Of a stretch of DNA of 64,000 nucleotides, positions 1-11,937 are shown one piece after another (position 1 is the stretch's first letter; every line of letters begins with the position of its first letter). The position numbers were made by a program, and so were the translations under genes. Below the pieces are notes generated by a model. The model was not told the origin of the DNA. It saw nothing but the letters and a program-made list of their open reading frames with translations, and searched no databases. The DNA is taken from the NCBI GenBank assembly GCA_030549495.1, contig JAUIRK010000059.1:398982-462981 (forward strand), written 5' to 3'. The DNA is from Nectonema munidae (lineage: Eukaryota; Nematomorpha; Nectonematoida; Nectonematidae).

Positions 1-45
1 GAGATCGATTATTTTTGTTTATGGCTTCATAAAAATCGTTTTATA

Positions 46-2193
46 ATGAACTCAGATCAGAGCTCATCCACTTTCTAGACTCAGGTGATTCTTTTTCAGT
101 CGAATCTGATTCCAGCCTTTCATATAGTCATCAGGAAATCGATGATAATTTGATTTCTTCTGATAACATTGATTACAGTTGGGAACTTTTCACAGACTCA
201 AGAGGAAGATCACGCTCTGAAAACATTCGAGATGTTGCATCTTTACCCCCTGGACCTAAGGGTCGTGCCTCAGGTGAAAAGGATTTGATGAAAATTTTTA
301 ATTTTTTCTTTACCCAGGAAATTGTATCTTATATATTCAGCAAAACCAAGCTGAAGATGCAACTTAATTACGAGTAAGTTTTCATTTTTCTCAATTTATA
401 TGTAAATAAACAAACGTTTAGAGCACTGGTTCCCAGCCTTATGTCTATTTTAAACTATTTTTTTACCCATGGACCCCTATAACATGACAGGTTGAGCCAA
501 AATGCTAGGGTTAGAGGTTAGGCATGTATCTCAGAAAAATATATTCTAATTTCAGAATAAAAACATGAAAAATTAAAATGCTCTTGGAAACCCTCAAAAA
601 TTTTTATGACTCGAGATTCATAGTTTTTTGAGTATATTTTGTTCGTTGTTCTAAACTTTGTCTTTTTGGAATATTTTATGTTCAGTTTATAGTAAAATGT
701 TTTTTTTTCATTTCAAAAAGTTTTTTTCGTTTACCATTGCCTGTCTGTACTGAAAAGTAGTCCCAACACTTTCAAAAAAATATAAAATCTGAAATCGTTG
801 AATTACATGGGTTTTAGGGATAGGAGATAAGTATATTTCATGATTTTGTTTTTTGTTGTTTTTTATAGAAAAGAGAGGCCCAAGTATGCTTACTTGAAAT
901 ATTGTTTTGAATGCTTCGAGGTTCACCATATACTCACCTACGTTTCTTGCTTGATTTACTTGGGTCAGAATATGGATCAGAGAATAAAAGTAACTGATTT
1001 GTTCAATGACAGTTACGGAATTCCTTTTTTGAAAGCATCTCTTGGGAGGGACATGTTCACACTGATTCATGTTTTTCTCTGTTTCGACGACAAGAGATCT
1101 AGAGACCCCAATGATAAAATTTCAGCTATTAGATATATACATAGCCATTTTTATCAGATTTTTTTCTGAATATTGGACTCCCAATGCTAATGTTACAGTG
1201 GATGAGCAGTTGGTGAGTTTTAGAGGTAGATCTAATATTAAGATCTACGATCCAAAAAAGCCTGGACATTATGGCTTTAAATTTTATCATCTTAACGATT
1301 CTCAAAGTTTTTATTGTTAAAACCTGATTTGTATGTTTCCGGGCTTCCTGACAAAGAATACTTTTCAGCATTTTCAATTATGAAGAGGTTAATTAGCGAT
1401 GCTAATCTCCCTAAAGGCTCTGGTATTTTTTGTGACAGGTTTTTTACCTCATATAATATAGTCAAATGGGCACTTGAAAGAAACTACACTGTTTGTGGTA
1501 CAGCAATATCTACAAGAAAGTTTATTCCTAATATATTAAAACCACCTTATTTGAAAAGTTTGAAACTTCAAGAATGTGAATCTCGCATAATTTATTGTAA
1601 AGAAGCTTCACTATCTGCCTACATTCCTCGAAAACATTCCAAGAAAAATTTCAAAGTTGTCTATGTCTTTTCTTCTCAGCATAGAAACAAAGTTGAAATT
1701 ACTTCTGTACATGGAAAACCCGAGACATTGTTGGAATACAACAAAAACAAAAGTGGTGTGGATGTTGCAAATCGAATGGTTCGACAATTTAGAACATATA
1801 AACCGTGTAGAAGATGGACAGTAGCTGTTTTTTTTGAATTATCTCGATATTTCGTGCTTGAACACATATATTATCTCCAGGTTCAATTCCTCCGAAAACT
1901 GCTCTTCTAATATGAATCGCGGTAGAAAAACATTTTTAAAAAAACTAGCTTTGTGCTTGGCTACTGTATCAATGATGATAAGAGCCTCAACCCCTCAAAT
2001 TAATTTGAAAGTAACGTCTCTTCTAAACTTTTATGGGTTTTCATCCCAAGAAGATCACCTCTCAAGTTCATACAGAGGATTTTGTTATGTCTGTCTTCCT
2101 AAAAAAGTGAGAACGACGAGAAAATGTAAAAGATGTTCTCATTATATCTGCAAAACACACTCACATATTGCCTGCTCCCACTGCTTATCGTAA
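46..2193 (+). mobile_element. piggyBac transposase gene 1, decayed, with intron
   Basis: Remnant of a piggyBac DDE transposase. The acidic N-terminal part lies at about 90-373, then a GT-AG intron runs 374-868 (donor GTAAGT, acceptor TTTTTTATAG) and joins in phase to the segment from 869 (ERPKYAYLKY). The catalytic core follows: VDEQL with the first Asp at 1201, FCDRFFTS with the second Asp near 1434, and SGVDVANR with the third near 1761. The C-terminal Cys/His-rich domain typical of piggyBac ends at 2193 (CYVCLPKK, then CKRCSHYICK). Reading frame changes occur near 75, 1165, 1315 and 1880, so it cannot make a full protein as written. An AATAAA lies near 2210. I could not fix the TTAA ends; the 5' end may lie outside the window. 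Family assignment is secure; the intron is inferred from splice consensus and phase. Confidence 0.85.
424..690 (+). repeat. hAT MITE relic inside the piggyBac intron
   Basis: The stretch begins CACTGGTTCCCAGCC and continues with ACCCATGGACCCCTATAAC and GAGCCAAAATG. This matches the left half of the hAT MITE at 61436-61906 (CAGTGGTTCCCAACC, then GTGGACCCCTACAAC). No matching right terminus is visible, so it is a truncated copy. It lies entirely within the presumed intron of piggyBac 1. Confidence 0.6.
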
Positions 2194-2199
2194 CTTTTT

Positions 2200-4310
2200 A
2201 TGCTGCTTCAATAAACTTTGCTATTTTCCTGTATTTTCTAATTAATTCATATTGTTAAATTATGGAAATTGAAAATCTTTTCCAAAATATAAGGAAATAT
2301 TTAAGTGACCAAAAAAATTTAACGCCATCTAGAAAATATTTTAGAAATTTTGGTCTTATTCATCTTATATTCATTCTTGCAAAAAAGTTGCAAAACATAT
2401 GAACAAAACAACGGTGACTCAATATGGGTGATTTTCCGTGCTGGTAAAAATTTTTGCATAATGAAAATTTTTTTCATTATTTCTTGTTAACTGAAAGCCT
2501 GGAGTAAAATGCCATATGTCCGTAGTCCGAAGGAAATTTTGTGCGGTAAAAGTGGATTGAGTTGAGAAGCTTTGCGATTTTAGCGGACGGAATTAATCAC
2601 CTTCCATGGATTTTTAAGAGACGAAGACCAGAATTTTTTCCAAGATTCTTTTACGTAGAATTTATTTCTGCCATATATCTATTTTTTATATTGAAGTAGT
2701 GTTCGATGTTGTTAGGGCTATGGTTTTTACGAAGTGTTTTAAGAGAATGTTTTAGGGATTAGCGAGGTGAGAAAGGGAGTCTAGAAGTATGTGTGTTTTC
2801 TGCGTAAATATAGTTTGGCTAGGGTGGATAGTATGATGGAGAGTTTAATTATGTTCTTGAGGGTAAGGGCTGTAGAGTCAAAATCACCGGGAGAATTTAT
2901 GTGGGGAATAGTTGAGGGTAGTTGTGACTTTTATTGATTTAGGAAGGTCCAGTGAGTTTTAGGTGTATTTTGATTGGGCGTGAATAATTTGTACCAACCT
3001 CAATTTTTTAGTGCCAACCTCTAGAAAATTTTTTTTTAACACATAATTTTAATCTTATATATTAAATTATACTTTAAAACTAATATTCATTTAATTTCAA
3101 GAATTTTCTTTGCTTCAATTTTTATTAATACTAATTAATAATGTTTTTTGGGTCAGTATAAAATGTACACCAAAATGGCCGACTAAAATGTACACCGTTT
3201 TATAATTTTATTTTTAAATCCCCCTCCACCATTTTTAAATCCAAAATCAAAATGGTGTACTAAAATTTAGTTCCTCCAAAGAATTTTCAATACATTTTTA
3301 TGTTTAAGATTCCTTTTCTTTTTCCCTTATTTTTTGGTAAGTTTTATTTTTTCTTTTTAAAAAATACTCGTTTCCTAGAATTAATAATTAAAATAATTTA
3401 TATTAGATTTCTATCTTTCATCTTATATAATTTCTTATAGATTTTATAATTCTTCAAATGATGCGATATTTTATATTTTCATATGCAACACAAAAAAATT
3501 CACATAATTCTACTTAATGCTCAATCTCAATTTTAAATATATTTCTGATACACTTTTCTAGAGTTACGATAACTTAAATTTGCTTGAAACATTTATTTTA
3601 GTATTATATGCAATATTTATATTTCTTGTTTTATTTAGGATTAAACTCAAGAAGATTAAACATGTTGAACGCCAAATTTGAAAATCATTTTCTGTATAAA
3701 TTAACTTGCTATTAACAAAAGTTTTGAAATAAATATGTGCAATTTACTTATATTTTACTAAAATTTTAAGATTTCTTGATATTTTTTTCATTAAATTACG
3801 ATTTTATCATTTTTTTAAAATTGTCGACGAATGTTTCAGGTTTGTTAAATTAATTTAAAGTTAATTTAGTTATATGATTAGATACCGTTGGTTTAAAAAC
3901 GTTTTTCACAGTAGAACTCTCTTTTTTTTTTTGAACAAGTCAGTTTGCCCCCATCTCATATAAAATCGTTTTTTATATTTTTTTTGACGTTATTATTATA
4001 TTTGATGATCTGAAATATTTTAAGAGTAGCATAAATTGCAAAGAGACCAATTAATTTCCAAAAATTACTAGGCAAAATACGATTTCTAAAATATTGTTTT
4101 ATCTACCCCCGCTTTTTAAATATTGGATCCCCGGCTGTTAATATTACTTTTTTACTTTTGAGTGGAACAATCGAATCGGCAGAATAATGAGATGAAGTAT
4201 AATATTATTGGTATTATACTTAATATTTTTGTACTTTCCCGTCAAAGATATTTAAAGCTAATATTTTTGTTCGCTACTCTATCGTTATGTAAAATTAATT
4301 TAAAATATTT
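2200..4310. other. AT-rich stretch without a recognisable gene
   Basis: I find no coding region. 2480-2990 is less AT-rich than its surroundings and its minus strand has short proline- and leucine-rich open stretches that could be LINE debris, but no motif is certain. 3150-3265 has repeated GTGTAC and ATTTTTAAATCC words. The rest is poly-A/T-rich with no clear repeats. Confidence 0.4.
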
Positions 4311-4314
4311 TTAT

Positions 4315-6920
4315 TTAAACTCCCTGTCTTACTCGACTTGATAGCTTACATCCAGGTTTTTTGGCACAAGTATTCATTTTTGGTATAATCAACATTCCAT
4401 CTAAAGAAATGGCGATATTTTGAGAATTTCTTTTATGAGACTCATTTTTTCTTGCAAATTTTAAAGATGAATCCATAAAATATTCACTTTGTCCAAGCAC
4501 ATGCGATCTGAGTAAAATTTCATCTCTTAACTTCTTCGCGTAGCAAGCTGATTAGATCGCTTATTCTCTGACATTTCCAGTCAGTTAAAAGTTTCATCAC
4601 GTGATTCTTTGACTCACAAAGATTATTCATATAATTGAAAGGTATATTTGGAAAGTTCAGTCTAGCTTTCAGATTATTTTTTCAATCTGACTAATAAAGT
4701 GCTTTAAATATTCACCAAACCTGCTTTGATATTTTTTCAAAATATAGTTTGCTTTTAAGTTAAAGTTTGTGATATTGTTGCACGCCAGTAGTCCATCATT
4801 ACAAAAAAAAGATTTTCTAGGTCATCAAATTCATTATTTAACAAAATTTTAAATGTATTGTTCCTTCTTATAAGTGTTTGTTTCAAATGTCTCGAACATA
4901 AAATGATATTTGCCTTTTGAAAAGTTGACTTAATCGCTTTTATGATGGCCTTTTCTTCATCGCAACAAAAGACTATGTTTACATTGCCTATTTTCATTGC
5001 CAAATGACTGAAAAACAAGAAGTAGGTTTCATATGTAGCGTTCCAGTGTAAAAATATGGGACCTGTGATTATTGGATTATGAAGGGTATGTTTTCTTTTG
5101 ATTTTTTTTCTTGGAAGACAATTATTGTTAAATAACAAGAAGACAAGTTAAATGTACGGTCTGTACTTATAATATATTTATTATTCACGGCCGAAATCAG
5201 ATGTTGCATTTGAAAGTCTGTGTAAAGAATGAAGCAAGGGGATTATTAGATGTATTAACAGAGATTCTAATATATTTATCACCAAGTGATATTTCATTTA
5301 AAACATTCTGTATATCGTTAGCCATATTTTTTCTTGGGTATGGTGTAGAATCCTTTTTTAGATTATATTTCATATTTGTTATGCATCTAGCGTCTCTAAT
5401 TACAAAATCCGTCAACAATAACTCTGTATGAATTTTCCTAACTGTTTTTTCTTTAGTTAATTCATGTAAAATTTTATTTTTTGTTTCCAACGCTGTTTTG
5501 ATATATATTTCATTTATTTTCGCGTTTCCATGAAGAGAACCATCAGGATATGTACCAATATATTCATAGGTCATTTTGTTATGATCGAACTTTTCTAGTA
5601 CTTTTACAAAATGAGAGATACGCCTTACGTAACTAGGATTACCCTTTAGCTTTGAATAAGATCGTTTTTAAATTAACACGGGATCAATGCCTTTGGCACT
5701 GTACAAATTTTTGCTTTCATCTAGCAAATAATTGGTGTATTTTGAACGGTTAGATTGCCAACTTCCACAATCGTCGTGATAGTATATTCTCGATTTAAAG
5801 TATTTAGGTGTAACTAAGAAGGCCATGTGTTCTTTGGGACCTTCTGGTGTTTCTTGTAAGGGAGACACAGAGCGTGTTAAAAAAGAGTACCATTCTTTTG
5901 TGGATAGAAACTTATTTTTTAAAGCTAAATAATGAAGAGTCTGCAAAGCAATATGTGTGATCTAGAGAAATATGATTGGACCTGCAGTTCAGCGCATTAA
6001 TTTTGTCAAATTTAGATTCTTCAACATCATTTTTTTCAAAACAATTATCTACAATATCGATAAAATCATTATACATAGCAGAATCATAATTTATCTGGGG
6101 TACAAAGTGATTTGGATAAAATCTAATGTTCCGATTTTCTGAAAAATAGGAACAGGTAAATAGTATGTGTCTCCTCAGCAACCACCTGTCCATGAGGTAG
6201 AAATATCTAAAAATCTCATGTGAAAACTTGAAAGTAGAGTCATAAAACGGATAAAGAATTTTTATCGGAGTTTTGATGGCATTGACAAGAGCACTAATTG
6301 TGAAGATGTTTGACCATCCTCTATTCACCAAAACGTTTTCTACTGTTTCCAATTTTATTCCAAGCATTATTTTTTGAATATAAATCATAATTCTTGACAA
6401 TTTCTATTCCTGTTATAACTCTAATTTTCGCTGAAAGGGATTCGTTGTCAACAAAAAACAAAGACACGGCATTAAAAAGACAGTTCCCATCGCCACTTGT
6501 TGTAAGAGGGATATTTTCATTCATAAGTCCGTAAAAATTGATTAATAATGACGCAACATTGTCAATATTAGTTCTATAATATTTTACGTTCTTTTGAAAA
6601 ACTAAACTTTCATTTCTCAGAAATATTGACTCTAAATCAACAGCTCTTTTCAATTCCATTAAAAAAAAAGAAGTATCAAGAAATTCTCTATTAATATTGG
6701 TCACCTTTTTCGTTAAACGTTCAAGAGCCTTTTCATAAGAATAAAGTCTATTTTGATCAAGATTACAATTTATACACAAAAAATTGTAATGAAATCATTT
6801 AATGAAATTAAAATTCTGGGTTGTTATATTTTGGCATTTTAAATGATACTTTCCTTTACAAAGATAACAGAAAATAAATGAATTGTTGATTGTTTCACAA
6901 CATAAAAAACATTCGTTCAT
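4315..6920 (-). mobile_element. PHD-OTU Mutator-like (Phantom-type) transposase gene, decayed
   Basis: Reading on the minus strand from 6920 down, the pieces line up as one long protein. First comes a C4HC3 PHD-like zinc finger (FLCCET, CYLCKGKYHLKC, LCINC; 6918-6760). Next is an OTU cysteine protease motif, SGDGNCLFNAVS, near 6520-6460. A middle region follows (RWLLRRHILF, TPEGPKEHMAFLVTPKYF, HGNAKINEIYIKT). The MULE transposase core has STDRTFNLSS at about 5165-5130 (first Asp), then NPIITGPIFLH, CCDEEKAI and CSRHLKQ. The C-terminal motif NNLCESKNHVMKLLTDWK lies near 4640-4575, and a tail runs to 4315. Several frame changes and stops separate the pieces. OTU domains are known in Phantom-type Mutator elements of animals; the placement in Phantom is my inference. 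Element ends were not found. Confidence 0.75.
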
Positions 6921-7837
6921 ATTGGATATTTCTGAAAAAGAAAGGTTTAGACAAAGTAGGATTGGTATATTTAAAATTTATAATCAGTAAAAACAAGAAA
7001 ATAATATTGAAATAAAAGTGTTTTGTTTTTAAAGCTAGACTATTAGTCATTATACTTATTGTAACAAACATAGGTTCATGTAAACTCAAATGATCAATAT
7101 GAGTATAGAATTTTGCAAAACACAATGAAAATTTTTTTATTGTTTTCACAAAAAAAATACAATGGATCTGATGTGATCACAAAATTTGATATTAGCAAAG
7201 AAATGCCTCATACATCATACGGAAAATGTTGTAACAACTAGAAATCCCCTAAACGAACATATAATATAGTAGTTATATATGTTATTGAGATGCATCAATA
7301 AATAATATTCTCGAGGCACATATGATAAAAAAAAGAAGGGAATTGTCCATGTGTGTGTTAGTGGTTAAAATATATACACGTTAAATATATACACACTTTA
7401 TGAATATTCTTCTGGAAATTGAGCCATTTTTTGTTATCGGATAATCCATTGGCTTTTGTCTTATTCTTTTGCGTTAGAGATAGACCATTGCGTTAACCAT
7501 TGGCTTTTTTTCTCATTTGGGATTGGATCATCGTTCTTTGAGCGTTTTTCATGTTATTTAGTCCTATATTTTACTTCCTTGCCACTTCTCTTGTAGCAAT
7601 TTTGGTTTAGAGGTGGGGAATCTTCTAATAGTTATTGCTCTTTGAGTAAGATTTGAAAGAGCGCTCAGCTTGTCTTTCTCTGGGGGATCATTGTCTCCCA
7701 CAGGTTCTCTTTCTTTTAAAAATTTTAACCTTTAAAATTTATTATAAAAGAATTTTTGTCTAATGAATACGTCAAGATTATTACCAGGAATTATACGTGC
7801 ACTGTAAGCTCACAATCTTACAATGTTTATATTCGAC
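6921..7837. other. No gene seen; AT-rich spacer
   Basis: No coding motif is seen. 7440-7720 is somewhat less AT-rich and contains repeated words such as CATTGGCTTTT (7449 and 7497), but I cannot assign it to a family. Confidence 0.35.
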
Positions 7838-8020
7838 TTAACCCATTTACGACCAATGTTCCCAGGAACTCAGACGAATTCCTATTTTAAATGGAATTAA
7901 ATAGGGATTACTAAAGTCGTCTGCTTTGCTTGGTCTTAAATGAAATAAAGTCGTCTTCTTTTTCTTGGATCAAATGTGGTAAAATATAGATATCGTCTGA
8001 GAACTAGCAGAATGGGTTAA
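7838..8020. mobile_element. piggyBac-type MITE with TTAA ends
   Basis: TTAA at 7838-7841 is followed by CCCATTTACGACC, and the other end reads AGAATGGG then TTAA at 8017-8020. Internal words GTCGTCTGC and GTCGTCTTC repeat. The TTAA duplication and CCC start are typical of piggyBac non-autonomous elements. The inverted ends match over only six bases beyond TTAA, so this copy is diverged. Confidence 0.55.
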
Positions 8021-8187
8021 ATTAAAAAAATAAATAAACACAAAGTAAAAAAATAAACAAAAAGAAAAAAAGACAAACTTAAGACATTAGATCCCAAAAA
8101 AAACACAAGACATTAAGAAATTTGATATATAACTACCTTAACCATTTGATCCAAACATGATCTTTAGATGATGCAGAGAATTTCTTT

Positions 8188-8300
8188 AGTTTATAACCCA
8201 TTTAGGACCTAATAAAGCAGACGACTTTAGTAATTCCTATTTAATTCCATTTAAGGTAAGAATTCGTCTGCGTTCCCTTTGAGAACATTGCTCTTATTAA
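8188..8300. repeat. Inverted partner of the 7.84 kb MITE
   Basis: The segment from AACCCATTTAGGACC through AAAGCAGACGACTTTAG to ACATTGCTC is the reverse complement, with mismatches, of 7842-7910. It carries the same GACGAATTC and GCAGACGAC words. A third related stretch lies at 48735-48800. It is probably a second copy of the same MITE family in opposite orientation, with an ATAA instead of TTAA at one side. Confidence 0.5.
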
Positions 8301-10735
8301 ACAAGATTAATTAGAATATAAAATATATGAAGGAAAAGTAATTGATAATTACACTTATATGGCAAATGCTGCAAACACACACCGTATCAAAACGAAGCAA
8401 CACCGTTTAATTCAACCAAACTATATTAAAACATAGAAATAAACAACGTTTTTATAGTGTAAATTAAAATGAGTATTTAAATACAAAATATAGAATAAAC
8501 AAGCATGTATGAATTTATGAAAAACTCGCTATAAGAATATGAAATAATACGATACATCATTGTACGCACACATATGGAGATGATGGTTATTGTTTGAATT
8601 AAAAAAACATGTAACCTCCTAAGGTTAGATTTTTGGAGGCATTACATTGTAAAAATATTATTTAGAATTAAGTTTATATTTAAACGTTAAAAGATATAAT
8701 TTATCTATATAAAGAGTCTAATCTAAATTTTCGCATTGATTAAGAAATTATAAAAAAACAAAGGAAGCTTTAATAATTTTTTTCTTTAATAAGAATAGAT
8801 ATTAAAAAGGAAAACCATATCAAAAGCTATTTAGCACAAAATTTAGCTTTCTGCTTACAAACAATAGATTTTAAAAATATACTATTGGAGAATAGTTATT
8901 AAGCAAAAAGTAAACTGACAAATGACATGTTGAAAAAATGACACAATTACCTTTTAAGTTGTTTATTAAAAAGGAAAAATTTTAAATTAGTAAGACTTTC
9001 AAATTAACTTTTAATATTAAATACTATCTTATTTCTTATCTAATAATATTCGTTGTGATTATACCTCATTGATAATTTATAAATATCATGACCTTATTTT
9101 TAGTGAATAAATATTTTAATCTATGTAACGAACAGATTAACCAAGATTTAACAATATTTTTATTTTAAATAAAATTTTGAAACATTTAACAATTTTTGTT
9201 CGAATTTTTTCACTAGAATCTTTCAGATTAATAATGAAATTCGTAAAATTGTGATATATAATTTTCCTTTTTCAATTTTTTACATAAATTTCCTATTTTT
9301 TTCGAAAAAATATACAAACTCTCTATATATAATGCAAAATTTTCAGTAACGATTAATTTTTAGCCAAAGTATTAAGCTTTTAAACAATATTAAGTTTTTG
9401 TGATAAAACGCCAAATTTTATACAAATAATAATTATTATGGCATAAAAATTAATCAAAAGTTTATTTGTTCTTTTGAGACAACTATCGAATACCAATCGT
9501 AATAATTCCTTCCATTGTCCAGGTATGGAAGATTATTTTTCCCTTGGATAGGATACCGACAATTAATAAAAACCATTCGATGCAAGCTACTTCTATTTTT
9601 ACGAACATTTATTTTTTATTGTAAAATTCAGAAAGTTCAATAAGTTATCATCTACAACAAAGGTAAGAAATTAATATAAAACTTTGGAAATTTTATTTGT
9701 CGATGTTAACAATTAACGTGACATAAATGTAAGTTTTGACACAAACAAAATAATATTGAGAGTTGGAATACAATAAAAATATAATGAATTTACAAATCTA
9801 AACACGGTATTATTTTTGAAATATTTAATATCTAAGCTAATATCTTTCAAATTTCTGTGTGTGCTTTACATTGTCGTCAACGTCATTTTATATTGTTTTC
9901 AATATTAAGTGATTTATGTCTAAATTAATTTTCCACTTAGAGTGGCTAAAGATTTATGAGATTTGGTTTAGTATAATCTTGTTCTCCACCATAATTGGAT
10001 TTAATCCAAACATAATTTAGCCATAAAACCTTATTGAAAATCGGTCTGAAGTATATACTGATTTAACAAATTTACGAAACCCATATATTTATTATAACTT
10101 AATTCTCTATTGAATCGTATCTATATTTTCGGGTGTCATTTTTTGCCGAAATAAACAATCCTGAAATATTTCAAAAAAATTAGAAATAATGCAATGTATT
10201 TTAATATTTTTTAACTATTCAGAATGAAAAATATTTTTTACCTTTTATTTTAGTTGAAAAATTAAAATAAACCAAGATCTCAAAACGTTTACAAAACTTA
10301 TTTTTTTCAAATAAATTAAACATAGTATGATGTTTATCAACGTTTTAAACTAAATAGAATGAAATTTTTGTTTATTAATTTTAAGCTAAAAGATCGGAAT
10401 AGTTTATATTCATTTCATTAACTTTTGAAATTTTCTTTTATCAAAAGAAACTTATTTTATTTAATAAAAATCATGGTATGAAAAAAATGTGAGTGGTTGA
10501 TATAACCAAAGGAAAACAACAAACATATACTTAAAAAAAAAGAAAAATATTTTTGTTAAGATACATAATAACAAATTTATTCCATTGAACCATCAACCAA
10601 AAAAAGAAGAAATTGTTGTATTAGTACATTATTACTCAAATCTAAAGCGCAAGATTGATTATTTATAGGAAAAGAATTTCATAGATTAAAAACTATACGA
10701 ATAATGAAAACAAAAATATCTGTGGGAATATATAG
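8301..10735. other. 2.4 kb AT-rich stretch, nothing recognised
   Basis: I see no coding region, RNA gene or clear repeat. It is poly-A/T-rich throughout with short stop-dense frames. It separates the two opposed OTU-MULE copies. Confidence 0.45.
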
Positions 10736-10739
10736 GATT

Positions 10740-11510
10740 TAAACCGACTACAGTCTCACATCATGGTAATGCAAAAACAAATCAAGAATATATTAGAACA
10801 AATGTAGTAACAAAAAACATGCTTTGTCTCAGTTCGAAACGATTAAGTCTTGTAAAAAAATATTACACAGTTATTTTGATTCTGAAATTGAACCACCCAG
10901 GGATTCAAAGTATATTCGTAACCTCAAATACAACAAAGAAAAAGCAAATCCATCTTTTATTTATAACAACAATATTGCAGATAGCATTCAAAATATTATT
11001 ACAATGATGACTGCTGGACATCCTTTTATAAAGGAAATGAATATAACTTCATTCGGGCTTTCTTACCTTATTTGCTATATAGATACACAATTGTTACATA
11101 TAAAAAAAATCTATTTCTTCTAGATCAACTATTTTGAGTATTGATAGGACTTTTAATTTAGATCACTGTTTTGTGACAGTCACTGTTTTCAATGATGGGG
11201 ATTTAAAAAGAAAATTCACAAAAACCTGTCCAATTTTTCTCGGTCCATTATTTTTGCGTTGTTTGGGTATGGAGACCTTAATATTTCAGAAAGTTCTCAA
11301 TCCAAAGTGTTTACAAAACTAGAATGGGATAATATGAGTAAGAATGATCAAGAGGAATATTTTCAAAAAATTTTAAACAATAATTCAGAAAAACTTACAT
11401 TTTCAACTGATGAGCAATTAATGCTAAAAAAGTCTCCTAACGCTGCTTCAAAGCCGGGAAAAAGAAAAACTTTCAGCATCTCACGAAAAATAAAGAGACG
11501 AGCTAATTAA
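10740..11510 (+). mobile_element. Second OTU-MULE copy, internally shortened
   Basis: The + strand codes for SHGNAKTNQEYIRT near 10755-10800, matching HGNAKINEIYIKT of the 4.3-6.9 kb copy. It continues with a Lys/Asn-rich region and then LSIDRTFNLDHCFVTVTVF at 11134-11190, the same first-Asp block as STDRTFNLSS. CPIFLGPLFLR matches NPIITGPIFLH. The remainder of the core is missing and a C-terminal tail of about 80 residues, rich in Lys, ends at a stop at 11508-11510. The PHD and OTU parts are not seen here. It is a deletion derivative or strongly decayed relative of the minus-strand copy. Confidence 0.65.
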
Positions 11511-11762
11511 TAATTTGCTATATGAATCCGTTATTTTTTGATATTTTCTTCTCTCATTAAATTGTTTATTGAATGCATAAAAATACTTTTTTGTCGCATA
11601 TCTTTATCCTTTTGACATTTCAGAAGATAATAATAAAAAAATTTAGGGGTAGTCTCCCGTGTTCAACCTCTTGAGGTTTTGAAAATTATCAAAACATGTG
11701 AGGATGAAATATATAATTATATTTCATATATCAGGAAATATGATTTTTATTGAGTTCCTAGA

Positions 11763-11788
11763 AAGACCAAGCCGGTCAATTGACCGGT
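11763..11788. repeat. Extra copy of the piggyBac 2 terminal palindrome
   Basis: AAGACCAAGCCGGTCAATTG followed by ACCGGTAA contains the perfect 16-bp palindrome CCGGTCAATTGACCGG. The same block, with mismatches, forms both ends of the piggyBac element 175 bp further on. It may be the end of a separate MITE of that family. Confidence 0.5.
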
Positions 11789-11937
11789 AAGTTATTTTCA
11801 TTCGACTGTAACTCTTGGGAACTTATACTCATTCAATCGAAACTATAAAATTCTAATATTATATACAAAGTTATAAGTTCGAATGTTCTGTTTTTTATTT
11901 CTCAACTTTTCCAAAGCGTATATAAGTTTTTCTTCAA

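Noticed and set aside
708-1070. 120-codon minus-strand frame opposite the piggyBac gene
   Set aside because: Shadow of the plus-strand transposase; no motif of its own.
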